This document shows, piece after piece, positions 45,645 to 54,643 of a stretch of DNA of 64,000 nt. Under the pieces are notes generated by a model. The model had not been told where the DNA came from. It worked only from the letters and a program-made list of their open reading frames with translations, and did not search any database. The stretch spans positions 1 through 64,000 of the forward strand of contig NZ_JAIGNI010000028.1 of assembly GCF_026130175.1 (NCBI RefSeq), in the 5' to 3' direction. This DNA is from Lyngbya sp. CCAP 1446/10. GTDB taxonomy: Bacteria > Cyanobacteriota > Cyanobacteriia > Cyanobacteriales > Microcoleaceae. Within the stretch, counting starts at the first letter, position 1, and each line of letters starts with the position of its first letter. The position numbers and the translations under genes are program-made.

Positions 45645-46844
45645 ATGACCGCAACAGATTCTACTAAACACCAAAAATCTAAAGCCCTCAAACCCGGAAG
45701 CCGCCGCCCTGCTAAAGAGCTTTGCAGCGAATGCGGTTTGTGCGATACATATTATATCCATTATGTCAAGGAAGCTTGCGCTTTCTTAACTCAGCATATC
45801 TCAGAACTGGAAGAGGAGATTCACGGGCGATCGCGCAATCTCGACAATCCCGACGATTGGTATTTCGGCGTCAGTCAAAATATGATAGCGGCTAAGAAAA
45901 AAGAACCAATCGAGGGCGCTCAGTGGACGGGAATTGTCAGCTCAATCGCCATTGAAATGCTAGAAAAAGGCATTGTTGAAGGCGTTGTCTGCGTCCAAAA
46001 CACCAAAGAAGACCGCTTTCAACCGATGCCAATAATTGCTAGGAATCGCGAAGAAATTCTCGCAGCAAAAGTCAACAAGCCAACTCTATCTCCCAACCTT
46101 TCAGTATTGGAACAAATCGAGAAGTCAGGGATGAAGCGGCTGTTAGTAATTGGCGTCGGCTGTCAAATTCAAGCTTTGCGAACAGTCGAGAAAAAACTCG
46201 GTTTAGAAAAGCTCTACGTTTTGGGAACTCCCTGTGTCGATAATGTCAGCCGCGCGGGCTTGCAGAAATTTCTAGATACGACTAGCCGCTCTCCTGAAAC
46301 CGTGGTCTCTTACGAGTTTATGCAAGACTTTAACGTTCACTTCAAACACGAAGATGGTTCTACCGAAAAAGTGCCATTTTTCGGGCTGAATACTAAAGAA
46401 TTGAAAGATGTTTTTGCTCCTTCTTGTTTGAGCTGTTTTGACTATGTGAATTCTTTAGCAGATTTAGTTGTCGGCTACATGGGCGCACCCTTTGGCTGGC
46501 AGTGGATTGTGGTGCGAAATGACACCGGGCAAGAAATGTTAGATTTGGTAACGGATCAGCTAAACACTCAGCCAGTGATGTCTCAAGGAAATAGAAAAGA
46601 AGCGGTTCAGCAAAGTATTCCCGCTTACGAAAAAGGTGTGACTTTACCGATGTGGGCGGCGAAGTTGATGGGTGTTTTTATTGAGAGAATTGGGCCGAAG
46701 GGTTTGGAATATGCTCGGTTTTCAATTGATTCTCATTTCACTCGCAATTATCTGTATGTGAAGCGGAATTACCCGGAGAAATTGGAGGCTCATGTGCCAG
46801 AATATGCTAAGCGGATTGTGGGGCAGTATAAGTTACCAGAGTGA
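45645..46844 (+). CDS. bciB: 3,8-divinyl (proto)chlorophyllide 8-vinyl reductase, BciB/FrhB type
   Basis: This ferredoxin-dependent iron-sulfur flavoenzyme reduces the 8-vinyl group in chlorophyll a synthesis; the Synechocystis relative is Slr1923. The 399-residue product belongs to the F420-hydrogenase beta-subunit (FrhB) family. Cluster-binding cysteines are in KELCSECGLCDTYY near 25, GVGCQIQALR near 175, LGTPCVDNVSR near 197 and PSCLSCFDYVNSLADLVVGYMG near 262. The first ten residues are polar and variable. A strong hairpin terminator follows 37 bases after the stop. Confidence 0.92.
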   Translation: MTATDSTKHQKSKALKPGSRRPAKELCSECGLCDTYYIHYVKEACAFLTQHISELEEEIHGRSRNLDNPDDWYFGVSQNMIAAKKKEPIEGAQWTGIVSSIAIEMLEKGIVEGVVCVQNTKEDRFQPMPIIARNREEILAAKVNKPTLSPNLSVLEQIEKSGMKRLLVIGVGCQIQALRTVEKKLGLEKLYVLGTPCVDNVSRAGLQKFLDTTSRSPETVVSYEFMQDFNVHFKHEDGSTEKVPFFGLNTKELKDVFAPSCLSCFDYVNSLADLVVGYMGAPFGWQWIVVRNDTGQEMLDLVTDQLNTQPVMSQGNRKEAVQQSIPAYEKGVTLPMWAAKLMGVFIERIGPKGLEYARFSIDSHFTRNYLYVKRNYPEKLEAHVPEYAKRIVGQYKLPE

Positions 46845-46881
46845 GGCGGATAGACAGAGTTTTTAATAGCTGTTTTGCAGG

Positions 46882-46908
46882 GACACGGTATTACCGTGTC
46901 TTTGTTGT
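46882..46908 (+). terminator. Rho-independent terminator of bciB
   Basis: GACACGGT (46882-46889) pairs perfectly with ACCGTGTC (46893-46900) around ATT and is followed by TTTGTTGT. Confidence 0.8.
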
Positions 46909-46939
46909 ATACAGTTCAGAAAATTAGAGGTACAAGATT

Positions 46940-48463
46940 ATGACACTTATATTTGCAAACAAACATAAGAATTTACCAAAGTCGATCGCAGTTGCTTTTT
47001 GTACGCTCTGTCTAGCATCATGTGGAAATAGACCTTCTGAGTTAGCCGGAGATCCGCAATCTGGAAACAATAGATCTTCGGTGTTAGTCTCTGAACCGCA
47101 ACCGAAAAAAAGAGGACGAACATTTACTGATTGGTGTCGCAAAAAAGGTTCTTTAAGTCCTGAAGTGAAACATACAGTTGAAGTGCTGTTGAAGACAGCA
47201 GGGACTACAGAGTGCGGTGTGGCAGATCGGAAACTTTCTATTCTCACGGATCTTTTCCTCGAAAACCATAAAATAAGTGACATCAAACCGCTAGAATCCT
47301 TAATTCACCTGACTCGGCTCTCCCTCGTTGGCAATCAAATCTATGACATTAAACCGCTAGAATCCTTGACTAAACTGAAGGAGCTCGTCCTCAGCAACAA
47401 TCAAATCAACGACATCAAACCGCTAGAATCTTTGACTAACCTGACTGTGATCGGTCTCAATAATAATCAAATCAGCGATATCAAACCCTTGCAATCTTTG
47501 ACTAACCTGAGCATTCTCAACCTCTGGAACAATCAAATCAGCGATATCAAACCCTTGCAATCTTTGACTAAACTGACTAGGCTAGAATTAACATTCAATA
47601 AAATCAACGACATCAAACCGCTAAAATCCTTGACTAAGCTGGCTAGTCTCAACCTCGGCGGCAATAAAATTAGCGACATCAAACCGCTAGAATCCTTAAC
47701 TAAGCTAGCTAGTATCAACCTCGGCGGCAATAAAATTAGCGACATCAAACCGCTAAAATCCTTGACTAAGCTAACTTGGCTCGTTCTCAACCAAAATCCA
47801 ATCAACGACATCAAACCGCTAGAATCTTTGACTAAGCTAGCTAGTCTCAACCTCGGCGGCAATCAAATTAGCGACATCAAACCGCTAAAATCCTTGACTA
47901 AGCTGACTTGGCTCTACCTCGGATTCAATCAAATTAGCGACATCAAACCACTAAAATCCTTGACTAACCTAACTGAGATATCCCTCAGCCAAAATCAAAT
48001 TAGTGACATCAAACCGCTAGAATCCTTGACTAACCTAACTGAGATATCCCTCAGCCAAAATCAAATCAGCGACATTAAACCATTGCAATCTTTGACTAAC
48101 CTGACTGTGCTCTACCTCAGCAACAATCAAATCAGCGATATCAAACCCTTGCAATTTTTGACTAAACTGATTGGACTCAACCTCGACAACAATCAAATCA
48201 GCGATATCAAACCCTTGCAATCTTTGACTAAACTGATTGGACTCGGCCTCGATAAAAATAAAATCAGTGACATTAAACCATTGCAATCTTTGACTAAACT
48301 GATTTCGCTCCGCCTCGATAAAAATAAAATCAGCGACATTAAACCATTGCAATCTTTGACTAAACTGATTTTGCTCGACCTCAGCGGAAATCCGATCGCC
48401 CCTAAAACCTGCCCTCTAAAGCCAGAGTCTATCTGTAAGTGGGAACCACCAACTCAACCATAA
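46940..48463 (+). CDS. Leucine-rich-repeat lipoprotein (internalin/SDS22-like)
   Basis: The 507-residue product has a lipoprotein signal ending at Cys28 (CTLCLASC), a short polar linker and an N-terminal helical cap with Cys residues (DWCRKKGSL, TTECGVAD). Then 17 motifs of DIKPL follow at 22-residue spacing in the pattern NQISDIKPLQSLTNLT-x-L-x-L. This is the SDS22/internalin type of curved repeat used for protein binding. A small Cys-capped end (PKTCPLKPESICKW) closes the domain. The 66-bp DNA units are nearly identical over 1.1 kb, which signals recent expansion or conversion. AGAGG precedes the ATG. The binding partner is unknown. Confidence 0.88.
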   Translation: MTLIFANKHKNLPKSIAVAFCTLCLASCGNRPSELAGDPQSGNNRSSVLVSEPQPKKRGRTFTDWCRKKGSLSPEVKHTVEVLLKTAGTTECGVADRKLSILTDLFLENHKISDIKPLESLIHLTRLSLVGNQIYDIKPLESLTKLKELVLSNNQINDIKPLESLTNLTVIGLNNNQISDIKPLQSLTNLSILNLWNNQISDIKPLQSLTKLTRLELTFNKINDIKPLKSLTKLASLNLGGNKISDIKPLESLTKLASINLGGNKISDIKPLKSLTKLTWLVLNQNPINDIKPLESLTKLASLNLGGNQISDIKPLKSLTKLTWLYLGFNQISDIKPLKSLTNLTEISLSQNQISDIKPLESLTNLTEISLSQNQISDIKPLQSLTNLTVLYLSNNQISDIKPLQFLTKLIGLNLDNNQISDIKPLQSLTKLIGLGLDKNKISDIKPLQSLTKLISLRLDKNKISDIKPLQSLTKLILLDLSGNPIAPKTCPLKPESICKWEPPTQP

Positions 48464-48581
48464 AACTTTACAATGACGCCCGATCGCCCTTAAATATTCA
48501 GTCGCGAAGGATAAATTGGGTATTTATCAGAAAAACCCGATCGCCCTTATGGACTAAAAGCGATCGCACAGCAACATCCTC

Positions 48582-48953
48582 CTACAAATCAGCAGCGTGT
48601 TCCTTCAATTCGTCCAAAGAAACGTATTCCAAAGTTAAAACGTGAGTCGCTGACAAAACCACGCGCGGCGCACATCCAGCATCCATTGCTTCCTTCCAAC
48701 GAGAAGCGCACAAACACCAACAATCTCCAGGCTTCAAACCTGGGAAATTAAATGCGGGTACGGGAGTGCTCAAATCATTTCCGTTGGATTTGGTGAATTG
48801 CAAAAAGTCTTCTGTCAGTTGAGCACAAACGGTGTGAGTTCCAAAATCACCGCCACCAGTATTGCATTTGCCGTCCCGATAATAGCCTGTCATCGGCGAC
48901 GTGCAGCAAGTTTCTAATTTTCCGCCCAGAACATTTGTAGCTTCCGTCACCAT
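48582..48953 (-). CDS. DUF2237 family protein
   Basis: The 123-residue soluble product matches DUF2237 along its length. It contains NVLGGKLETCCTSPMTGYYRDG near 8-29, CNTGGGDFGTHTVCAQLTEDFL near 30, GLKPGDCWCLCASRWKEA near 72 and APRVVLSATHVLTLEYV near 94. The seven or so conserved cysteines suggest metal or disulfide binding, but function is unknown. GGAGGAG precedes the ATG. It is a single gene. Confidence 0.9.
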   Translation of the reverse strand: MVTEATNVLGGKLETCCTSPMTGYYRDGKCNTGGGDFGTHTVCAQLTEDFLQFTKSNGNDLSTPVPAFNFPGLKPGDCWCLCASRWKEAMDAGCAPRVVLSATHVLTLEYVSLDELKEHAADL

Positions 48954-49002
48954 CGCAACTCCTCCGTAAAACTCTTCGATCTAATTTTACACAAATCGTT
49001 GT

Positions 49003-49464
49003 TTATATATTTTTTTCCATTGGAAAGTTGATGAATTTTTGTCCTCTCCGTTCTACTTCTTGTTTTCTAATCACCATAAATCCCTGGCTTTCAAAAAAAG
49101 GTCTAGCTGTAATGCTGGCTTCGGTAAATAACTTGTTAATTCCTAAATCTTTGGCTTTGGACTCAATTTGTTTTAAAATTAGCCTACCAACTCCTTGTCT
49201 TTGAAAATCTTTGTGAGAGTAAAAGCGATCGATATGGCCGCTTACTTCTAATTCTCCAAAACCTGCGATTGTATCGCCTTCTTCTGCTACAAAAGTAAAT
49301 TTACTGCTTAAGCTTTGCATCCAAATTTCAATGTCGGTGTCTGCCGGTGCCCAAGCATTTACTTGGGCTGTTGTGTAATCGCGGATATTGACTTCGTGCA
49401 CTGTGTCGTAAAAGAGTTTGGCAATTTTTTCGGTGTCGCCAATTTCATAGTTTCGGATTTTCAC
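49003..49464 (-). CDS. GNAT-family N-acetyltransferase
   Basis: The 153-residue product, from the GTG at 49464, begins VKIRNYEIGDTEKIAKLFYD, the usual first strand and helix of the fold. The acetyl-CoA loop is in HKDFQRQGVGRLILKQIE (Q-x-x-G-V-G), followed by LFTEASITARPFFESQGF near 125. The open frame extends upstream to 49608 and adds 48 residues without similarity to the fold, so the shorter start was chosen; the start is uncertain. The substrate is unknown. It is divergent from the TetR gene, and the operator region lies between them. Confidence 0.82.
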   Translation of the reverse strand: MKIRNYEIGDTEKIAKLFYDTVHEVNIRDYTTAQVNAWAPADTDIEIWMQSLSSKFTFVAEEGDTIAGFGELEVSGHIDRFYSHKDFQRQGVGRLILKQIESKAKDLGINKLFTEASITARPFFESQGFMVIRKQEVERRGQKFINFPMEKNI

Positions 49465-49624
49465 GTGTAGGTGCAGATTAGTAGGATTGGCGGGTTTTTT
49501 AGGAATATTGATTGCGGTGTTTGGGATTGTGTACTCAATCCGCCCCGACAAATCGACTCTAAAAATAATTTTACTGCACCCCTTGACAAGCTCCGCTAGT
49601 CTGTGCAAGATTAATTATAACAAC

Positions 49625-49708
49625 TGTTCGATATACCTTATTTTTCCAAGCTCAGCCACCAAGAGCCTGTTTTGTATTCGGTTATACTATATCGGATGTT
49701 CGATATAG
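49625..49708. promoter_or_regulatory. Candidate TetR operator and promoter
   Basis: A perfect inverted repeat CTATATCG (49687-49694), GATGTT, CGATATAG (49701-49708) lies 76 bp before the tetR start and overlaps a -10-like TATACT (49684-49689). The half-site TGTTCGATATA recurs at 49625-49635. This is the expected layout for autorepression by the adjacent TetR protein; binding is inferred. Confidence 0.6.
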
Positions 49709-49783
49709 GAATATTTAGTCGATCGCCCTTAAATCTCCGATCACCTAGGATCTGGAATCAAACATCAGAAGATAGATCGACCT

Positions 49784-50368
49784 ATGCCAAAGATTGTTGA
49801 CCACGAATTGTACCGCAAAGAACTACTTAACAAAAGTTTTGAGCTCTTTGCCGAAAAAGGCTATTCATCAGTCACAATGCGCGAAATTGCCTTAGCAATC
49901 GGAGTTTCTACAGGTACGCTTTACCACTATTTTTCTAGCAAAGAAACTCTGTTCGAGCAGTTAATTGAATACTTGAGCTATGAAGATACCAAAGAAGAAG
50001 CGCTGGCAGAATTGGGAAATCCGCCAACCCTAGGAGAAAGGATTCAAGAAATCATGGATTATATTGGGGAAAATGAAGATTACCTTACTAAAAATTTTTT
50101 GATTACATTTGATTTTTGTCAACACAAAACGCGCCAAGAAATTGAGAATAATCAGGCACTCCAGCAAGCGGGAAAGCGTTATGAAGAGGCAGTTTGTTGC
50201 TACTTGGGTATTTCCGATCCAGCAATTGCTATATTTATTATCAACTATGTTGACGGATTACTGGCAAGAAGATTTTATCAAGGCGAAAGGATATCTTTTG
50301 CCGAACAAGCGAATTTATTAAAAGAAATGATGCTGGCTTATTTAGAAAAAAAACAACCGCAAATATAG
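49784..50368 (+). CDS. TetR/AcrR-family transcriptional regulator
   Basis: The 194-residue repressor-type protein has the TetR DNA-binding domain at about 8-55: FELFAEKGYSSVTMREIALAIG, then GVSTGTLYHYFSSKETLFEQL. The C-terminal ligand-binding part is family-specific (ENEDYLTKNFLITFDFCQH). It heads the devB-vat-devC-devA cluster, 7 bp upstream of devB, and so is co-transcribed with it. A perfect inverted repeat upstream is the likely operator. The natural inducer is unknown; a molecule exported or acetylated by the cluster is a reasonable guess. Confidence 0.92.
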   Translation: MPKIVDHELYRKELLNKSFELFAEKGYSSVTMREIALAIGVSTGTLYHYFSSKETLFEQLIEYLSYEDTKEEALAELGNPPTLGERIQEIMDYIGENEDYLTKNFLITFDFCQHKTRQEIENNQALQQAGKRYEEAVCCYLGISDPAIAIFIINYVDGLLARRFYQGERISFAEQANLLKEMMLAYLEKKQPQI

Positions 50369-50375
50369 GAGGAAT

Positions 50376-51878
50376 ATGAATTTTCAATATTTCATCAAGC
50401 CTAAAAATAAATTGGTAATGGGATTAGTAATTGCTGGCGCTGCTATTAGTGTTGGTACAAGTATTTACGGCATTTCTCAGTTTGGATTTTTAGCTAAAAA
50501 TGCTGAACCTTTATCCGTAGAAACGCCGCCGCCCAGGAAAATCACGGCATTAGGAAGATTGGAACCGCTGGGGGAAGTGATTCGCTTGGGAGTGTCGCAG
50601 ACGTTGGATGGCGATCGCATTGCGAAGCTTTTAGTCAAAGAGGGCGATCGCGTGAAAGCAGGGCAGTTGATCGCGATTTTGGATGCGGGCGATCGGCTAA
50701 AATCTGCTTTAGACGAAGCCAAAGAAAAAGTCAAAGTTGCTGAAGCCAGTTTAGCCAAGGTAAAAGCAGGCGCCAAGTCGGGAGAACTTGCAGCACAATC
50801 TGCCACAATTGGCAAGCTAAAAGCGGAATTGCAAGGAAATCAAGCGGCGCAACAAGCAACAGTCGATCGCATCCAAGCGCAATCGCGAGGTGAAAGAACC
50901 GCACAACAAGCAACTATCAGCAGAATCACCGCACAATGGCAAGGAGAAAGGAAAGCACAAACAGCAACAATTAGCAGAATAACTGCACAGTGGCAAGGAG
51001 AAAAAACAGCACAAACAGCCGCAATTAACAAATTAAAAGCCGAGTCTAATAATGCAGAAACCGAATATCTGCGGCACAAACAACTCGTTGACGAAGGCGC
51101 AATTTCTAAATCCGTAATTGACACCAAACGGCTGACGTTAGAAACAAGTCGCCAGCAAGTTAAAGAAGCCGAAGCAAATCTCAGCCGCATCAACAATACG
51201 GCAAAACAACAGCTTGAAGAAGCCGAAGCAAATCTTGCCAGAATTAACAGTACAGGAATTCAGCAACTTAATGAAGCCGAAGCAAATCTTGCCAGAATTA
51301 ACAGTACAGGAATTCAGCAACTTAACGAAGCCGAAGCAAATCTCGATCGCATTAAAAATAGTGGTAGCGAACAAGGGAAAGAAGCCCAAGCAACTCTCGA
51401 AAGAATAGGCGAAGTTCGGCCCGTAGATATCCAAGTAGCGCAAACCGAAATCAACAGCGCCATCGCCCAAGTCAAGCGCGCCCAAACCGAATTAAATCAA
51501 GCTTACATCCGCACTCCAAACCCCGGCAAAATCCTGAAAATTCACACTCGCCCAGGGGAAAAAATCAGCGATAACGGGATTGCAGACGTGGGAGAAACTG
51601 AGCAAATGGTAGTCGTCGCCGAAGTTTACCAAACGGACATCGGCAAAATTAAGGTTGGACAAAAAGCAGCCGTTACCAGCCAAGCATTTTCAGGAGAATT
51701 AGCAGGAACAGTTAAAGAAATTGGGTTGAAAGTTAGTAAGCAAAACGTGTTTAGTAACCAGCCGGGAGAAAACTTAGACAGCCGAGTTGTGGAAGTTAAA
51801 ATTCACTTAAATCCTAAAGCTAGCAAACAAGTTGCAGAATTGACCAATTTGCAGGTACAAGTAGCAATTCAAAATTAG
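50376..51878 (+). CDS. devB: DevB-type ABC exporter membrane fusion protein
   Basis: DevB proteins bridge the DevC/DevA ABC exporter to a TolC-like outer-membrane channel; in Anabaena the system exports heterocyst glycolipids. The 500-residue product has one membrane helix (about 13-34), a lipoyl half-motif (GRLEPLGEVIRLGV and LVKEGDRVKAGQLIAILDAG near 55-105) and a long coiled coil. The C-terminal beta parts include AYIRTPNPGKILKIHTRPGE. The coiled coil contains 18-residue tandem units on each arm: RITAQWQGE(R/K)(K/T)AQTA and EAEANLARINSTGIQQLN. AGGAGG precedes the ATG. The substrate in this organism is unknown. Confidence 0.9.
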   Translation: MNFQYFIKPKNKLVMGLVIAGAAISVGTSIYGISQFGFLAKNAEPLSVETPPPRKITALGRLEPLGEVIRLGVSQTLDGDRIAKLLVKEGDRVKAGQLIAILDAGDRLKSALDEAKEKVKVAEASLAKVKAGAKSGELAAQSATIGKLKAELQGNQAAQQATVDRIQAQSRGERTAQQATISRITAQWQGERKAQTATISRITAQWQGEKTAQTAAINKLKAESNNAETEYLRHKQLVDEGAISKSVIDTKRLTLETSRQQVKEAEANLSRINNTAKQQLEEAEANLARINSTGIQQLNEAEANLARINSTGIQQLNEAEANLDRIKNSGSEQGKEAQATLERIGEVRPVDIQVAQTEINSAIAQVKRAQTELNQAYIRTPNPGKILKIHTRPGEKISDNGIADVGETEQMVVVAEVYQTDIGKIKVGQKAAVTSQAFSGELAGTVKEIGLKVSKQNVFSNQPGENLDSRVVEVKIHLNPKASKQVAELTNLQVQVAIQN

Positions 51879-51891
51879 GGAGATTCTGAAA

Positions 51892-52530
51892 ATGGCAGAA
51901 TTTGGACCTGATCCAAACCGACCTTATCCGATGGTAGACCAGCGCCGGGTTTGCTTTATCAAAAACTTTGTTAAATCGCCAAATATTATTGTCGGCGATT
52001 ACTCGTACTACGACGATCCAATAGATCCAGAAAATTTTGAGAGAAACGTACTTTACCATTACGGGAGTGAGAAATTAATTATTGGTAAATTTTGTGCGAT
52101 CGCCACCAGCGTCAAATTTATCATGAACGGTGCAAATCACAAACTCGACGGCATTTCTACCTATCCATTTCCTGTTTTTGGCAACGGCTGGGAAACGGCG
52201 ATGAATCTATTAATCGAACTACCAAGTAAAGGCGATACTGTCATCGGCAATGATGTTTGGATCGGTTATGAGTCGGTGATTATGCCGGGAGTCAAAATCG
52301 GCGATGGTGCAATTATTGCTGCTAAATCTGTTGTGGTAAAAGATATTCCCGCTTACACGGTTGTTGGTGGAAATCCCGCAGGTTCAATCAAGCAGCGTTT
52401 TAGCGATGATGAGGTTGCACAACTGTTACAAATTCGCTGGTGGGATTGGGAGATTGATAAGATTTCACGCAATATTAATTTAATTATGCAATCTGATATT
52501 CCAGCGCTGATTAAGGCTGATCAGACTTAG
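51892..52530 (+). CDS. Vat-type xenobiotic O-acetyltransferase (CatB-related hexapeptide family)
   Basis: This 212-residue left-handed beta-helix acetyltransferase is most like Vat/CatB enzymes, which acetylate streptogramin A antibiotics or chloramphenicol. It has the family start FGPDPNRPYP, then VGDYSYYDDP near 36, GKFCAIATSVKFIMNGANH near 65-83 with the catalytic His, the loop DGISTYPFPVFG and hexapeptide repeats (TVIGNDVWIGYESVIMPGVK). It ends with AYTVVGGNPAGSIKQRF. It sits 13 bp after devB and 118 bp before devC, inside an exporter operon. Whether it modifies a toxic compound or the exported metabolite is unknown. Confidence 0.9.
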   Translation: MAEFGPDPNRPYPMVDQRRVCFIKNFVKSPNIIVGDYSYYDDPIDPENFERNVLYHYGSEKLIIGKFCAIATSVKFIMNGANHKLDGISTYPFPVFGNGWETAMNLLIELPSKGDTVIGNDVWIGYESVIMPGVKIGDGAIIAAKSVVVKDIPAYTVVGGNPAGSIKQRFSDDEVAQLLQIRWWDWEIDKISRNINLIMQSDIPALIKADQT

Positions 52531-52648
52531 GCACTCGCCCACAAAGAAACCAGGTTTTTCACCGATATTAAAGGCTGCGATGCAATATTTTCGTAAAAAA
52601 CCGGGTTTCTGCCGACCGGATTATCCCAATTACTAATTCCCAAAATTT
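52531..52648. repeat. GAAACC(A/G)GGTTT inverted repeat within the dev operon
   Basis: GAAACCAGGTTTTTC (near 52547) and AAAAAACCGGGTTTCTG (near 52596) form an imperfect inverted repeat, a relative of the element at 36185-36245. It may have inserted between vat and devC. Confidence 0.5.
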
Positions 52649-53803
52649 ATGTTTCGCAAAACACCCCTTGCTTGGTTGCAAGTAACCAGAGAAAAAACTC
52701 GTCTTGCGGTTGCTATCGCCGGAATTGCCTTTGCAGATATTCTGATTTTTGTGCAATTAGGATTTCAAGATGCACTCTTCGATTCTGCTGTTAAGCCGCA
52801 CGAAAGTTTACAGACAGATTTAGTTTTAATTAATCCTCAATTTGAAACTTTTGCTGCGGTAAAACAGTTCAACAGAGAGCGACTTTATCAAGCACAAGGA
52901 GTTGCAGGAGTCAAGTCCGTAAGTTCATTATATATTGGAATGGGACAGTGGCGAAATCCCACAAACCGCACTACGCGAGGGATTTTGATTTTTGGGATTG
53001 ATCCGGGAAGCACTACATTTAATTTGCCGGATGTCAATCAAAAGCTAGCTAAAATTCAAATGTTCAATCATGTGTTGTTTGACCAAGCTTCTCGACCTGA
53101 ATATGGCGAAATTGCCAATATTTTCAACAAAGAATCTACCCTCGAAACCGAACTAAACAAACGCAATATTCAAGTAGGAGGAGTCTTTACTCTTGGTACT
53201 TCTTTCGTGGCTGACGGTAATGTGATTGCTAGCGATTCTACATTCATGAATTTATTTCCCGATCGCAAACCGGATGAAATTGATGTGGGTTTAATTCAGT
53301 TGCAGCCTGGGGCTGATATTGTCAAAGTTCAGTCAATGTTGAAAGCTATATTGCCGGATGATGTCAAAGTTCTGACTTTAGCAGAATTTGCGGAAATTGA
53401 AAAGGCTTACTGGGGAAACGCCACCCCGATCGGCTTTATTTTCGGATTCGGTACAATCATCGGATTCATTGTTGGTCTGATTATTGTTTACCAAATTCTT
53501 TATTCGGATGTTTCGGATCACTTGGCTGAGTACGCGACTTTAAAAGCTATGGGATATAGCGATCGCTATTTAGTCGGAGTTTTAGTTCAGGAAGCTTTGT
53601 TATTAGCTGTTTTGGGCTTTATACCGGGAATTGTTTTGGCTAACGGATTGTATTCTTTGGCTCAATCTGCTACATTGCTACCGATTTCGATGACTGCAAA
53701 TCGAGCGACTGTTGTGTTGGGTTTGACGATTGTGATGTGTACTGGTTCTGGGGCGCTGGCTTTGCGAAAATTGCAATCAGCCGATCCGGCAGATATTTTC
53801 TAG
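52649..53803 (+). CDS. devC: DevC-type ABC exporter permease (MacB/FtsX fold)
   Basis: DevC is the membrane part of the DevBCA exporter. The 384-residue product has an N-terminal membrane helix (about 17-40, RLAVAIAGIAFADILIFVQLG), a large periplasmic domain (about 45-255) and three C-terminal helices near 265-290, 318-345 and 350-372. This is the four-helix plan of MacB/FtsX permeases. GYSDRYLVGVLVQEALLLAVLGF near 305 is typical of DevC proteins. It is followed 94 bp later by devA. Confidence 0.93.
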   Translation: MFRKTPLAWLQVTREKTRLAVAIAGIAFADILIFVQLGFQDALFDSAVKPHESLQTDLVLINPQFETFAAVKQFNRERLYQAQGVAGVKSVSSLYIGMGQWRNPTNRTTRGILIFGIDPGSTTFNLPDVNQKLAKIQMFNHVLFDQASRPEYGEIANIFNKESTLETELNKRNIQVGGVFTLGTSFVADGNVIASDSTFMNLFPDRKPDEIDVGLIQLQPGADIVKVQSMLKAILPDDVKVLTLAEFAEIEKAYWGNATPIGFIFGFGTIIGFIVGLIIVYQILYSDVSDHLAEYATLKAMGYSDRYLVGVLVQEALLLAVLGFIPGIVLANGLYSLAQSATLLPISMTANRATVVLGLTIVMCTGSGALALRKLQSADPADIF

Positions 53804-53897
53804 AACAAAACTCGGCGGTTGAAACCGATCCTACACAAACAAAGTCTGCCTCCGCCGACTGAAGAATAAGCGGTAAAATAAATCACCAAAAATCACT

Positions 53898-54635
53898 ATG
53901 CAAGCCCTAAATTCTCCCGCAAATTTCGATAAAAATATCATAAATAAACCAGTAATTTCAGTCAAAAATCTCAACCATTGTTTCGGTCAAAGTTCCCTCA
54001 AAAAACAAGCTTTATTTGACATTAATCTCGATATTAACCCCGGTGAAATAGTAATTATGACGGGGCCCTCTGGTTCGGGGAAAACGACTTTATTGACGAT
54101 GCTAGGCGGTCTGCGTTCGGCTCAAGAAGGGAGTCTCAATATTCTGGGGGAAGAAATACGCGGCGCTAGTAAGAATCAGTTAACTAAGTTGAGAAAGCAA
54201 ATTGGTTATATTTTTCAAGCGCATAACTTGATGACGTTTTTGACGGCTAAGCAAAATGTGCGGATGTCTTTGGAATTACATAAGGAAATGCTGAATCAGA
54301 ATATGGATGCTTTGTCAATATCAATGTTAAAAGCTGTGGGTTTGACCGATCGCGTTAATTATTACCCTGAAAATTTGTCGGGAGGACAAAAACAAAGGGT
54401 GGCGATCGCCCGCGCGTTAGTCAGTCGCCCTAAAATAGTTTTAGCGGATGAACCTACGGCGGCTTTAGATAAACAATCCGGGCGAGATGTGGTGGAGATC
54501 ATGCAGACACTAGCAAAGGAACAAGGCTGCACGATTTTGCTAGTGACGCACGACAACCGTATTCTCGATATTGCCGATCGAATTATCTACATGGAAGACG
54601 GTCGATTAGTCACAAATTTAGCCGATCGACCTTAA
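53898..54635 (+). CDS. devA: DevA-type ABC exporter ATPase
   Basis: DevA is the ATPase of the DevBCA exporter. The 245-residue product has Walker A GPSGSGKTTLL near 56, the Q loop region IFQAHNLM near 98, signature LSGGQKQR near 158, Walker B IVLADEPTAALD near 178 and the switch His in LVTHDNR. It belongs to the LolD/MacB-type ATPase group. The N-terminal 20 residues are a polar extension. It is the last gene of the cluster; the next gene is convergent and begins 8 bp after its stop. Confidence 0.95.
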   Translation: MQALNSPANFDKNIINKPVISVKNLNHCFGQSSLKKQALFDINLDINPGEIVIMTGPSGSGKTTLLTMLGGLRSAQEGSLNILGEEIRGASKNQLTKLRKQIGYIFQAHNLMTFLTAKQNVRMSLELHKEMLNQNMDALSISMLKAVGLTDRVNYYPENLSGGQKQRVAIARALVSRPKIVLADEPTAALDKQSGRDVVEIMQTLAKEQGCTILLVTHDNRILDIADRIIYMEDGRLVTNLADRP

Positions 54636-54643
54636 TCACATCT

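Noticed and set aside
50376-54635. The exporter cluster as a heterocyst glycolipid system
   Set aside because: DevBCA homologues are found in many non-heterocystous cyanobacteria, and no hgl genes are in the window, so substrate assignment is not supported.
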